DNA of 64,000 bases. Origin: CAZAKZ01 sp964485695 (lineage in GTDB: Bacteria > Planctomycetota > JAFGQW01). Below, piece by piece: positions 55,331 to 62,722 of the stretch (position 1 is the stretch's first letter; each line of letters begins with the position of its first letter). The stretch covers positions 1 through 64,000 of the forward strand of contig CAZAKZ010000004.1 of assembly GCA_964485695.1 (NCBI GenBank), in the 5' to 3' direction. A program made the position numbers and the translations under genes. The notes beneath the pieces were generated by a model, which ran no database searches, was not told the origin of the DNA, and saw only the letters and a list, made by a program, of their open reading frames with translations.

Positions 55331-56257
55331 TCAGTAGATGGGCGGGGTGAAGTCCTCGGCCCGGCACACCTTCCGGTTCTTGATGGCATACGGCATGCCG
55401 AGGAAGGCGGCGAAGGTGGCCCGGAGGAAGATCCACCAGCCCCACCGGGTGGCCACCAGAGTCCTCTTGAGGCCGATGATGCCCACCGAGTCCTTCAGGT
55501 GCTTGCGGCGCTGTTTGCGGCCGAGGATGCCCAGGTGGAACAGGAAGAACCGGAAAATATCCCGGACACTGCAGTTCTTGACGAGATACCACCAGAGGTT
55601 GCGCACGTGGTAGTAGAGGCTTCTGGGCCCCTCCTTCATGCCGAAGGGCGTCTTGTGGAACACCTTCAGGTCGGGACAGATCTTGATGCGGTAGCCGAGG
55701 GTGAGGACGCGGGCGGCCAGGTCGCGCTCGTTGCCGTAGATGAAGAACCGCTCGTCGTAGTAGCCCGCCTTCTCCAGCACCTCCCGCCTGACCAGGGTGG
55801 CGCATCCCCGGAAGGTGGCGGTATAGCGCTCGGTGTTCACCCCGGGATCGTTCAGGTACTCCTCGGGCATTCCGGGCTCGACGACCGTGGCGGAGATCAT
55901 GGCCGTGGTGGGCGGCTCGGTATTGATTTTCTCGATGGCGCCCTTCAACCATGGCGGCGGCACCACCACGTCGTCGTCCAGGATCAGCACCAGCTCGTTC
56001 TTCGCGGCCTTGAATCCGATGTTGAAGGTCTCGCAGGCCCCCTTGGAAGAGTCCGGCATCTCGATGAGGTTCACCTCCGGAAACTCTTCCTTCAACATCT
56101 CCACGGACCCGTCGGTGGAGTGGTTGTCCACCACGATGATCTCGGTGAGCGGATGGGTCTGGTCGTAGAGGGCCACCAGATTTTCCCTGAGATCCTCCCG
56201 GCGATTCCAGGCGGATATCACGGCACTCACTCGGTTCAAGGGGTCTCGATCATTCAT
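55331..56257 (-). CDS. GT2 glycosyltransferase with acceptor-type C-terminus
   Basis: SAVISAWNRREDLRENLVAL and IIVVDNHSTDGS form the GT-A start; ILDDDVVVPPPWLKGAI carries the DXD. The later part NERDLAARVLTLGYRIKICPDLKVFHKTPFGMKEGP is the family acceptor region. A hydrophobic segment near 280 may insert into the membrane. I use the ATG at 56257; the open frame to 56269 adds four residues. It follows the PIG-L deacetylase gene by 115 bp and is probably the second gene of this operon. Confidence 0.8.
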   Translation of the reverse strand: MNDRDPLNRVSAVISAWNRREDLRENLVALYDQTHPLTEIIVVDNHSTDGSVEMLKEEFPEVNLIEMPDSSKGACETFNIGFKAAKNELVLILDDDVVVPPPWLKGAIEKINTEPPTTAMISATVVEPGMPEEYLNDPGVNTERYTATFRGCATLVRREVLEKAGYYDERFFIYGNERDLAARVLTLGYRIKICPDLKVFHKTPFGMKEGPRSLYYHVRNLWWYLVKNCSVRDIFRFFLFHLGILGRKQRRKHLKDSVGIIGLKRTLVATRWGWWIFLRATFAAFLGMPYAIKNRKVCRAEDFTPPIY

Positions 56258-56372
56258 CCGGAAATACAATTACGGGTATAAGCACGGTCATAACGGCTGC
56301 AGAAGAAACGATCCGGGCTCCAGGAAGAGCGCTTCAATCCTCCATTTCGGTCCAGCGCACGGAGTCCGTGCG

Positions 56373-57128
56373 TCACTGCCCGTCCCCGATGTCGGCCGCC
56401 TCCGAGGCCGTGCGCGCGAGGGCCTCCACGATGTCGGCCAGCCTCCTCAGTCCGTTCGGCCTGCCCAGGAGATAGGCTTCAACAAAATCAATACCCTTCA
56501 TATCGATATTTACGGTCCGATACTGGTTCAGACCTCTGAGCGGAGGCACGTAATTGTTCACGGAAAGCTGGCTTTCATAGTGCCTCAGGGCCTCAACCTT
56601 TCTCTCCATGACCGGGGAAATATCCACCAGGACATTGGCCCAGACCGGGGCGCCCACCTCACCGAACAGCACCAGAGGTTCTTTTTTCGTCTCCTCCAGG
56701 GCCGTGAGCAGGGCCCGCGCGGCATTGATGTGGTCCCCGTGCATCTCAAAAAGAGACGTGCAATAGACCACGTACGGGTCCACCTCCAGAATCAGATCTT
56801 TCAGGGCCTCCACCACGGCGCCGTCGGCCGGGAGTTCACCGTCCGGGAAGTGGAGAAACCTCGGGGTTCGGGTGCCCTGGAACCTGCAGGCGGCTCGGGC
56901 TTCTTTCTCGCGCAAGGCAATATAGTTCGCGTCGTCGGCATCCTTCCAGGATCCCCGGGATCCATCGGTGAGGAAGGCCACCTCCACGGCATTGCCGGCA
57001 TCCACGTGGTTGAGCACCATGCCGCCGCACACCGCCACCTCATCGTCGGGGTGTGGGGCCACAACCAGGGCGGTGCCGCGGGTGAACCGGGCCGCAGGTA
57101 TCAAATCAGGGTACCGGCGGCCATGCAT
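56373..57128 (-). CDS. PIG-L family deacetylase (LmbE-like)
   Basis: The zinc-binding signature VVAPHPDDEVAVCGG near residue 24 and the later FEMHGDHINAARALLTAL mark the GlcNAc-PI de-N-acetylase / LmbE family, which removes acetyl groups from amino-sugar substrates. Length (about 251 aa) is usual. The first gene of the minus-strand GT2 cluster, so it may act on an N-acetylated glycan made by its neighbours. The ATG at 57128 is chosen. It diverges from the BtpA gene across an AT-rich 155-bp space. Confidence 0.85.
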   Translation of the reverse strand: MHGRRYPDLIPAARFTRGTALVVAPHPDDEVAVCGGMVLNHVDAGNAVEVAFLTDGSRGSWKDADDANYIALREKEARAACRFQGTRTPRFLHFPDGELPADGAVVEALKDLILEVDPYVVYCTSLFEMHGDHINAARALLTALEETKKEPLVLFGEVGAPVWANVLVDISPVMERKVEALRHYESQLSVNNYVPPLRGLNQYRTVNIDMKGIDFVEAYLLGRPNGLRRLADIVEALARTASEAADIGDGQ

Positions 57129-57187
57129 GCCCAAGAAACCTCATGGAAATACTCCTTCTCCACGCTTTTGCGATAAAAGCTTGTTAC

Positions 57188-57193
57188 TATAAG
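57188..57193 (+). promoter_or_regulatory. Possible -10 element in the divergent AT-rich region
   Basis: TATAAG lies 90 bp before the BtpA start inside an AT-rich stretch (57140-57260) of otherwise GC-rich DNA. A CTTTTG (57165-57170) stands 17 bp upstream but is a weak -35. Only a guess. Confidence 0.3.
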
Positions 57194-57283
57194 CATTGTG
57201 TTGATTTGGAGGCGTTTCGCTTTACTTTTTTCCGAATTTCGAAAAATTCGAAGCCGGCCGCCCGGCCCGAACTGGAACCAGAC

Positions 57284-58099
57284 ATGGTGGTAATACCGGA
57301 CTTCAGGACCATCTTCGGCCGGCCCAGGCCAATCATCGGTGTCATCCACGTGCCCGCGCTGCCGGGCAGTCCCCGGTTCACCGGAGACCTCAAGGCCATC
57401 GGCGACCGCGTCCGCCGGGATGCCCTGGCCCTGCAAGAGGGCGGCGCCGCTGGCATGATCCTCGAGAACTTCGGCGATGCGCCCTTCTACCCTGAACGGG
57501 TGGAGCCGGTCACCGTTGCATTCATGACCACCCTGGCCCTGGTGGCCCGGGAGGCCGTGAACCTGCCCCTGGGCATCAATGTGCTCCGGAACGACGCGGC
57601 CGCAGCCCTGGCCGTGGCCGCGGCCGGAGGCGGGATCTTCATCCGGGTCAACATCCACACGGGCGCGGCCCTGACCGATCAGGGACTCCTCCAGGGACGG
57701 GCCCACGATACCCTGAGACTCCGGGAGCACTATCGGGCGGGCATTGCCGTGTTCGCCGACGTCGCCGTGAAGCACGCCGCCCCCCTGGCACCCCGACCCG
57801 TGGAGGAGGAGGCCGAGGAAACGGCCCGCCGGGGCCTGGCCGACGCCCTCATCCTCACCGGCCCCATGACCGGCAAGGCCGTGGATCTCTCCCGGCTGGA
57901 GGCGGTGAAGCGCCGCCTGCCCGAGGTGCCACTCCTGGCCGGGAGCGGCGTGACCCCGGAATCCGCGCGCCAGGTCCTCCAGTTCGCCGACGGTCTCATC
58001 GCGGGAACCTGCCTCAAACAGGGTGGGCTCGTCGAGGCACCCGTGGATCCAGAGGCCGTGAAACGCCTGGTGGCCGCGACCGAAGATTTAGATTCCTGA
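57284..58099 (+). CDS. BtpA/SgcQ-family protein
   Basis: TIM-barrel-like BtpA pattern: IIGVIHVPALPGSPRFTGDL, a GAAGMILENFGDAPF strand, LPLGINVLRNDAAAALAVAAAGGG, and the phosphate-site end LLAGSGVTPESARQVLQFADGLIAGTCLK. In cyanobacteria BtpA affects photosystem I; in other bacteria relatives are sugar-metabolism proteins of unknown reaction. I start at the ATG at 57284, where the barrel begins; the frame is open to 57143, but those 47 residues are AT-rich and Phe/Lys-heavy, unlike the rest. Confidence 0.8.
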   Translation: MVVIPDFRTIFGRPRPIIGVIHVPALPGSPRFTGDLKAIGDRVRRDALALQEGGAAGMILENFGDAPFYPERVEPVTVAFMTTLALVAREAVNLPLGINVLRNDAAAALAVAAAGGGIFIRVNIHTGAALTDQGLLQGRAHDTLRLREHYRAGIAVFADVAVKHAAPLAPRPVEEEAEETARRGLADALILTGPMTGKAVDLSRLEAVKRRLPEVPLLAGSGVTPESARQVLQFADGLIAGTCLKQGGLVEAPVDPEAVKRLVAATEDLDS

Positions 58100-58152
58100 A
58101 GGTCCACTGCAAGCCGATTTCGTAGAGCGTTTCGGAGGAAACGAATCCACGG

Positions 58153-58728
58153 GTGTCTCAGTCCCTGAAATCCGGCAGGTCCATGGCCGATCCCGATGCT
58201 GAACTCGTTCGCCGGACCCTGAAAGGGGATCCGGAAGCGTACGGAGTCCTGGTGCTCCGGCACTCGGATTTCGTCCACGGTCTCGTCTACGGAATCCTCC
58301 TCCACCGGGAAGATGCCCTGGAAACGACCCAGGCCGTGTTTCTGCGTGGGTACGAGCGCCTATCCCACCTCCGGGATGCGGATCGGTTCCGGTCCTGGCT
58401 CGGCAGGATCGCCACCTCCCAGGCCAAGAACCGGCTCCGGAGCCGGAGAGACGTGATCGCCGACACCCCGGCGGAAATTATATCCAACACGGCCGAGCCG
58501 CTGGAAATCCTGGTGGAAGCCGAGAATCGTCGGCGCTTGCGCCGGGCCCTGGACCGGATTCCGGAGAAGAACCGCTTGCCCTTGGTACTGCGGTACCAGA
58601 GCCGGATGGGATACCAGGAGATCGCCGAGGCCCTGGACATTCCCGCCACCACGGTTCGAAGCCGCATGTACGAGGGCAAGAAGATGCTTCGAGACGAGCT
58701 GAAAAGCCGCCTGAAGGAGACGCGATGA
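58153..58728 (+). CDS. ECF RNA polymerase sigma factor
   Basis: A sigma-70 family protein of about 190 aa: region 2 (LHREDALETTQAVFLRGYERLSHLRDADRFRSWLGRIA) and region 4 (MGYQEIAEALDIPATTVRSRMYEGKKML, helix-turn-helix). GTG at 58153 follows GGAGGA by 13 nt; ATG at 58183 is an alternative. It overlaps the next gene by 4 bp (ATGA), the usual arrangement of a sigma factor and its anti-sigma regulator. It is in the plus-strand group after BtpA, but BtpA need not be part of the regulon. Confidence 0.9.
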   Translation: MSQSLKSGRSMADPDAELVRRTLKGDPEAYGVLVLRHSDFVHGLVYGILLHREDALETTQAVFLRGYERLSHLRDADRFRSWLGRIATSQAKNRLRSRRDVIADTPAEIISNTAEPLEILVEAENRRRLRRALDRIPEKNRLPLVLRYQSRMGYQEIAEALDIPATTVRSRMYEGKKMLRDELKSRLKETR

Positions 58729-60929
58729 ACACGGGGGAACCCAGAGGCCCCGACCCGGCCGAACCCGACCTCGTGGACACCGGCCTCAAACCGTTCCTCC
58801 GGAGCGAGGGACTCGGCCCGGAGGACCGGATCCGGCTTCATAACCAGGTGGTAGGCCGGATCCAGGCCGCCCGGCTCCGTACAAGACGCATCTTCACCCT
58901 CTCCCTGGTGCCCGCGGCCGCGGCCGGCCTCCTCCTCGGGATCTTCCTGGTGAAGATCCTGATGCTGGGGCCCGCGCCTCGGGAGGACAAGGACCGGGGT
59001 GCGGAGGAGGCCTCTACAAACACGCATGGAACCGATCCCGGACCCACGGTCGGCCCCCCGGTCTCTGTCGGCCCGAAACCACCGGATCTCCGGGACACGC
59101 CTGCCGGGCCCGAATCCCGGGGAATGCATGGGCCTGGAGGCCCGGAAACCGCCCCGGCCGCCGTGACGGTGGAGGGCACGGTGACGGATCCTCTCGGCAA
59201 CCCGGTGCCCGACGCCCTGGTCCTGGGGCTGAAAGAGCTCCAGGGCGATGTGGCCCGGGTAGACGCCTCCGGCCACTTCCACTTCCGCATGGCGCAGCCT
59301 CCCCGGATGCACACCTTCCTCCTCGTTTCGGCCCCCGCGCATCGTGGCCTTCGCGACGTCCTCTACCGCATGGAGGTCGATGCCGGTGGGGCGGCCGCAC
59401 CGGTCCGGCTCAGGATGGAGACCGGACTGCCCCTGGACGGCCGGGTGGTGGACGGAGAGACCCGCCAGCCCCTCGAGGGCGCCGTGGTGGAGATGAGCGT
59501 GTTCTGGGGCGGGGAGGAGATCTGCAGGGAGTCCGTGGCCAGCCTTCGCACGGGATTTCGCCTGCAGCCGCCGCCCACCTTCCTGAGCCCGCGCACCCCC
59601 CCGCTGCGCCTGGCCGCGTTCCCCCACGCGCCCACACCCTATCAGGGGGAGGAGATGCTGGCCGCAGCCCCGCAGTTCCTGCTCCAGGTCACGGTGCAGC
59701 GTCGCGGATTCATCCCCCGCATCCTGCGGTTCACCAACGCGGCCGACCTGGCCCGGGCCCTGTCCCGGCCCGTGCACATGCTTCCGGGCGGCCGGCTCGG
59801 GGTGCGGGTGGTCACACCCGCCGGGCGGCCCCTCCAGGATGCCATCGTGAGTCTCCGGCCCGCGGCCGCCTTTTCCGGCCCCTTCACCTACAAGGCACCC
59901 CTTGGCCCCCGCACCGACTCCCAGGGCCGCGTGGCCTTCGAGGGCATCCCGCCCGGCCGAATATGGGTCAAGGTCTTTCACGCCCACACCCTGCCCCAGG
60001 CCGGCCGCCGGGTCGAGATTGCCCGCCGGGGCCAGACCTCGGTAGAGGTCTCCCTCACCCCGGGCGAAGTTCTGGGCGGTCGCGTTACCGATCCCCGGGG
60101 AAATCCTCGCGCCGGGGCCGTCCTCTTTGCCGTGCCGGCCCCCCCGGCCGGCAAGGAATCCACCCAGGCCCTGGGGCCGGTGCTGGCCGGGGCTGACGGT
60201 CGGTTTCAATTTTCCGGCCTCAAGCCGGGGCCGTACACGGTGCACGCGTATCACGTCCCGGCCTCGGGTCCCGAGGCCGTGGCCCGGGTCCTTCCCGGCC
60301 TCCATACGGGCACGCGGAAGGTCAACATCGTGCTTGCGGCCTCTCCCCTGGACCTGTTCCTGACCGTGAAGGACAGCCGGAACTCGAGGCGCATCGACCC
60401 GGTCACCGTCCTCCTCCTCGGCCCCGGGGGCCGCGCCGTGCGCCGACCGGAACCCACCGGCGACGGTCGCTGGGTGCTCAAGGGCATCAGCCCCGGCCGC
60501 ACTGCGATCCAGGTCCTCGTCCCGGGATACCTCCCCTCCACCCTCCACCGCATCCGGCCGGCCCCGGGCCAAGGACCCTTGCTCGTGGAGATCACCCTGC
60601 TTCGCCCCTCGTACGTCACCGGCCTCGTGGTGGACAGCGCGGGCAGTCCCCTGGCCGGCGTCGTGGTGACCGGGGGCCGGGAGGCGATGGAGCCCATCCG
60701 CCCCGACGGCCGGAGCTTCCATCCGGCCGGCTTCCTCCGGTCCACGCGCACCGACGCCGAGGGCCGGTTCACCCTCACGGGCCTCCGCGTGCTCCCGGAC
60801 CAGGGCACCCTCCCGGAGCGAGGCTTCTCACTGACGGTCCTCCGGCCGGGGCGCCCCCCCCACACCCACGACGGCCTCTACCTCCGGCCGGGCGAGGGCC
60901 TCGAGCGCATCAAGATCGTGGTGCCGTGA
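58725..60929 (+). CDS. Anti-sigma-like membrane protein with carboxypeptidase-regulatory-like domains
   Basis: An N-terminal charged part of about 55 residues leads to a TM helix (LSLVPAAAAGLLLGIFLV, about 58-75), a Pro-rich linker, and five or more beta-sandwich modules of the carboxypeptidase-regulatory (CarboxypepD_reg) type, recognisable by repeats of GxVxDxxGxPxxGAxV (for example VTDPLGNPVPDALVL, VTDPRGNPRAGAVLF, VVDSAGSPLAGVVVT). The location after an ECF sigma gene points to an anti-sigma factor whose sensing part is outside the membrane. The canonical anti-sigma zinc motif is not seen, so this is inference. It converges on the metal exporter via element K. Confidence 0.7.
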   Translation: MNTGEPRGPDPAEPDLVDTGLKPFLRSEGLGPEDRIRLHNQVVGRIQAARLRTRRIFTLSLVPAAAAGLLLGIFLVKILMLGPAPREDKDRGAEEASTNTHGTDPGPTVGPPVSVGPKPPDLRDTPAGPESRGMHGPGGPETAPAAVTVEGTVTDPLGNPVPDALVLGLKELQGDVARVDASGHFHFRMAQPPRMHTFLLVSAPAHRGLRDVLYRMEVDAGGAAAPVRLRMETGLPLDGRVVDGETRQPLEGAVVEMSVFWGGEEICRESVASLRTGFRLQPPPTFLSPRTPPLRLAAFPHAPTPYQGEEMLAAAPQFLLQVTVQRRGFIPRILRFTNAADLARALSRPVHMLPGGRLGVRVVTPAGRPLQDAIVSLRPAAAFSGPFTYKAPLGPRTDSQGRVAFEGIPPGRIWVKVFHAHTLPQAGRRVEIARRGQTSVEVSLTPGEVLGGRVTDPRGNPRAGAVLFAVPAPPAGKESTQALGPVLAGADGRFQFSGLKPGPYTVHAYHVPASGPEAVARVLPGLHTGTRKVNIVLAASPLDLFLTVKDSRNSRRIDPVTVLLLGPGGRAVRRPEPTGDGRWVLKGISPGRTAIQVLVPGYLPSTLHRIRPAPGQGPLLVEITLLRPSYVTGLVVDSAGSPLAGVVVTGGREAMEPIRPDGRSFHPAGFLRSTRTDAEGRFTLTGLRVLPDQGTLPERGFSLTVLRPGRPPHTHDGLYLRPGEGLERIKIVVP

Positions 60930-61000
60930 AACCGACCCCACGCCAGTGGCCGACCCCAGCGTCCCACACCTTGTTTTTGTCCATCTGCAAACCTCGCTTC

Positions 61001-61096
61001 CCACGCCCCCCGAATGGCCAGAAATGAGCCACTTCAAGTCCGTGGAGCACTCCACACAGGGAAAATGGCCCGATTCTGGCCATAAACAGGGCGTGG
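61001..61096. repeat. Palindromic element K
   Basis: CCACGCCC (61001-61008) pairs with GGGCGTGG (61089-61096). The centre is GTGGAG CA CTCCAC (61042-61055), with the same CA spacer as element J. The right half has ATGGCC / GGCCAT around CGATTCT (61065-61083) and the left half TGGC/GCCA. AATGGCCAGAAATG (61013-61026) and CGATTCTGGCC (61071-61081) are shared with element G. The other bases of the 60930-61200 gap show no gene. Confidence 0.85.
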
Positions 61097-61200
61097 AGCG
61101 CCAGAGATGCGGAGGGACATGAAGTGATCGTGGATAATGAGGTGGGACTGGAAAAGGTCGTGAGAAGAAGCGAGCGCCACCAGGGGCCCGGAATATTCCC

Positions 61201-62721
61201 TCACCGGGGGCCCGTGATCAGGGCGTAGTAGGCGATGGCGCCACCCACCACCATGACCGCCACGCCCGAGAGCACCGGCAAGATCCTGAGGAGGCTTTCC
61301 AGGCGGTGCTTGCTCCGGGCCGCCCGTTCCATGAAACGGGTGGAGGTCACCATGAGGAGGCCGATGATCACCAGCACCAGGGCCAGGCCCGCGGAGAAGC
61401 TGACCACGGCCAGGAGGCCGCGAAATCCCTTGGCCACGCCGCCCTGGATGGCCACCAGGAAGGCCGTCAGCGCACCCGGACAGGGAATGATGCCCCCGGT
61501 GATGCCCAGGACCAGGATCTCCCGGTAGGTCGGAGGCGGGCCGCGGTCGTGCGAGTGCGGGGGTTCATGATCGTGCGGGTGTTCGTGGCCGTGCGGGTGA
61601 CGGTGGGCATGGCCCACGGGCTCCTTCCTGACGAGGGCGCGGAGGTTGCGGGCAAACACCCAGGCCCCAACCACCACGATGCCCACGCCTGATCCCACCC
61701 CCAGCCACATCTCCACCCGCTTCTCCTCGGTGGCCTGGAGGAAGAGCAGCATGAGAAAGGCCAGCACGAACACCGCAAAGGTGTGGGTGAGGGTGACGAT
61801 GATGCCCAGGAACACGGCATCCCGGGCCCGCCCCCGGGTGCCCACCAGGTAGGCCGCCACCATGGCCTTGCCGTGGCCCGGGGCCAGAGCGTGGACCATG
61901 CCCCAGACGAACAGGCCCAGAAGGCCGAAGAGGAAATAGAGGCTGAACACCGAGGCCTGGCTCTGGATGAGCTCGTGCATGGCGTCCCGGATCTCGGCGT
62001 TGGGATCCTCGAATTCCTCCCAGGCAAAGGTGGAAGGGCCGCGGCCGCTGAAGTCGAAGACGAGCTGGATGTGCGGCGTGATGTTGAGCGGATCCTCGCA
62101 TTCGGTTCCACGGAGAAAGGTGAGGTCCCTGGAGCCGTAGGCCTGGATGGAATTGGTGGACCAGGGCTTGACCTCCCCCTCCACCTCTTCCTGGTAGGTC
62201 CCCTCGTAGAGGTCGATGTGAATGGGTGTTCTTTCCGGGAGCAGGATCTCGAAGTCGAGAAAAACCCGGATCTCCCAGGTGGTTCCCTGGTAGGCGCGCA
62301 CGTCCACCTCGCCCTCCGGGGCCTCGTCCAGGTCGACCTTGCGGACCAGGTCCTCGGGGCGGGGCTCGAACGTGTCCCAGTTCATGACGGCCTCGCCCAG
62401 GTCCACGGGCTCGCCCTGGATCTCCACCCGGAAGGAAGCCATGACCCGCTTGGCCCAGGCCTGGGTGAGGCGGTCGGCCTCGTGCTCGGACAGGCGCTCG
62501 TCCCCGTCCTCGTCATAGCGCTCGAGGATCTCCCGGGCGTACTGGTCGTTCCACCGGGTTTCGTGGAGAAGCTCTAAGCGCCCGGGGTGGATCTTCAGCT
62601 CGTAGAAGAAGTAAACATCGGGGACGGGGTGGTCGTCGTCGGCCGGAGTCCGGGCCGCCGCCAGGAGGATTCCGAGGCAGGCCGCCAGCCACGCCCGCCC
62701 CGACAGGGTGCGCGCGTTCAG
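61201..62721 (-). CDS. NicO/RcnA-type nickel/cobalt (or sulfite) exporter with EF-hand-bearing N-terminus
   Basis: The C-terminal half has six TM helices with ALAPGHGKAMVAAYLVG and GIIPCPGALTAF, the signatures of the NicO/RcnA family, and a His-rich loop (HAHRHPHGHEHPHDHE) between them. The N-terminal 200 residues are a soluble periplasmic domain. The first ATG is at 62442, but in the same frame the sequence continues upstream with a signal peptide (RAWLAACLGILLAA) and an EF-hand-like loop (DEDGDERLSEHE) back to a CTG at 62721, 9 nt after AAAAGG. I extend to 62721 as a non-ATG start. Metal specificity is inferred. Confidence 0.7.
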   Translation of the reverse strand: MNARTLSGRAWLAACLGILLAAARTPADDDHPVPDVYFFYELKIHPGRLELLHETRWNDQYAREILERYDEDGDERLSEHEADRLTQAWAKRVMASFRVEIQGEPVDLGEAVMNWDTFEPRPEDLVRKVDLDEAPEGEVDVRAYQGTTWEIRVFLDFEILLPERTPIHIDLYEGTYQEEVEGEVKPWSTNSIQAYGSRDLTFLRGTECEDPLNITPHIQLVFDFSGRGPSTFAWEEFEDPNAEIRDAMHELIQSQASVFSLYFLFGLLGLFVWGMVHALAPGHGKAMVAAYLVGTRGRARDAVFLGIIVTLTHTFAVFVLAFLMLLFLQATEEKRVEMWLGVGSGVGIVVVGAWVFARNLRALVRKEPVGHAHRHPHGHEHPHDHEPPHSHDRGPPPTYREILVLGITGGIIPCPGALTAFLVAIQGGVAKGFRGLLAVVSFSAGLALVLVIIGLLMVTSTRFMERAARSKHRLESLLRILPVLSGVAVMVVGGAIAYYALITGPR

Positions 62722-62722
62722 A

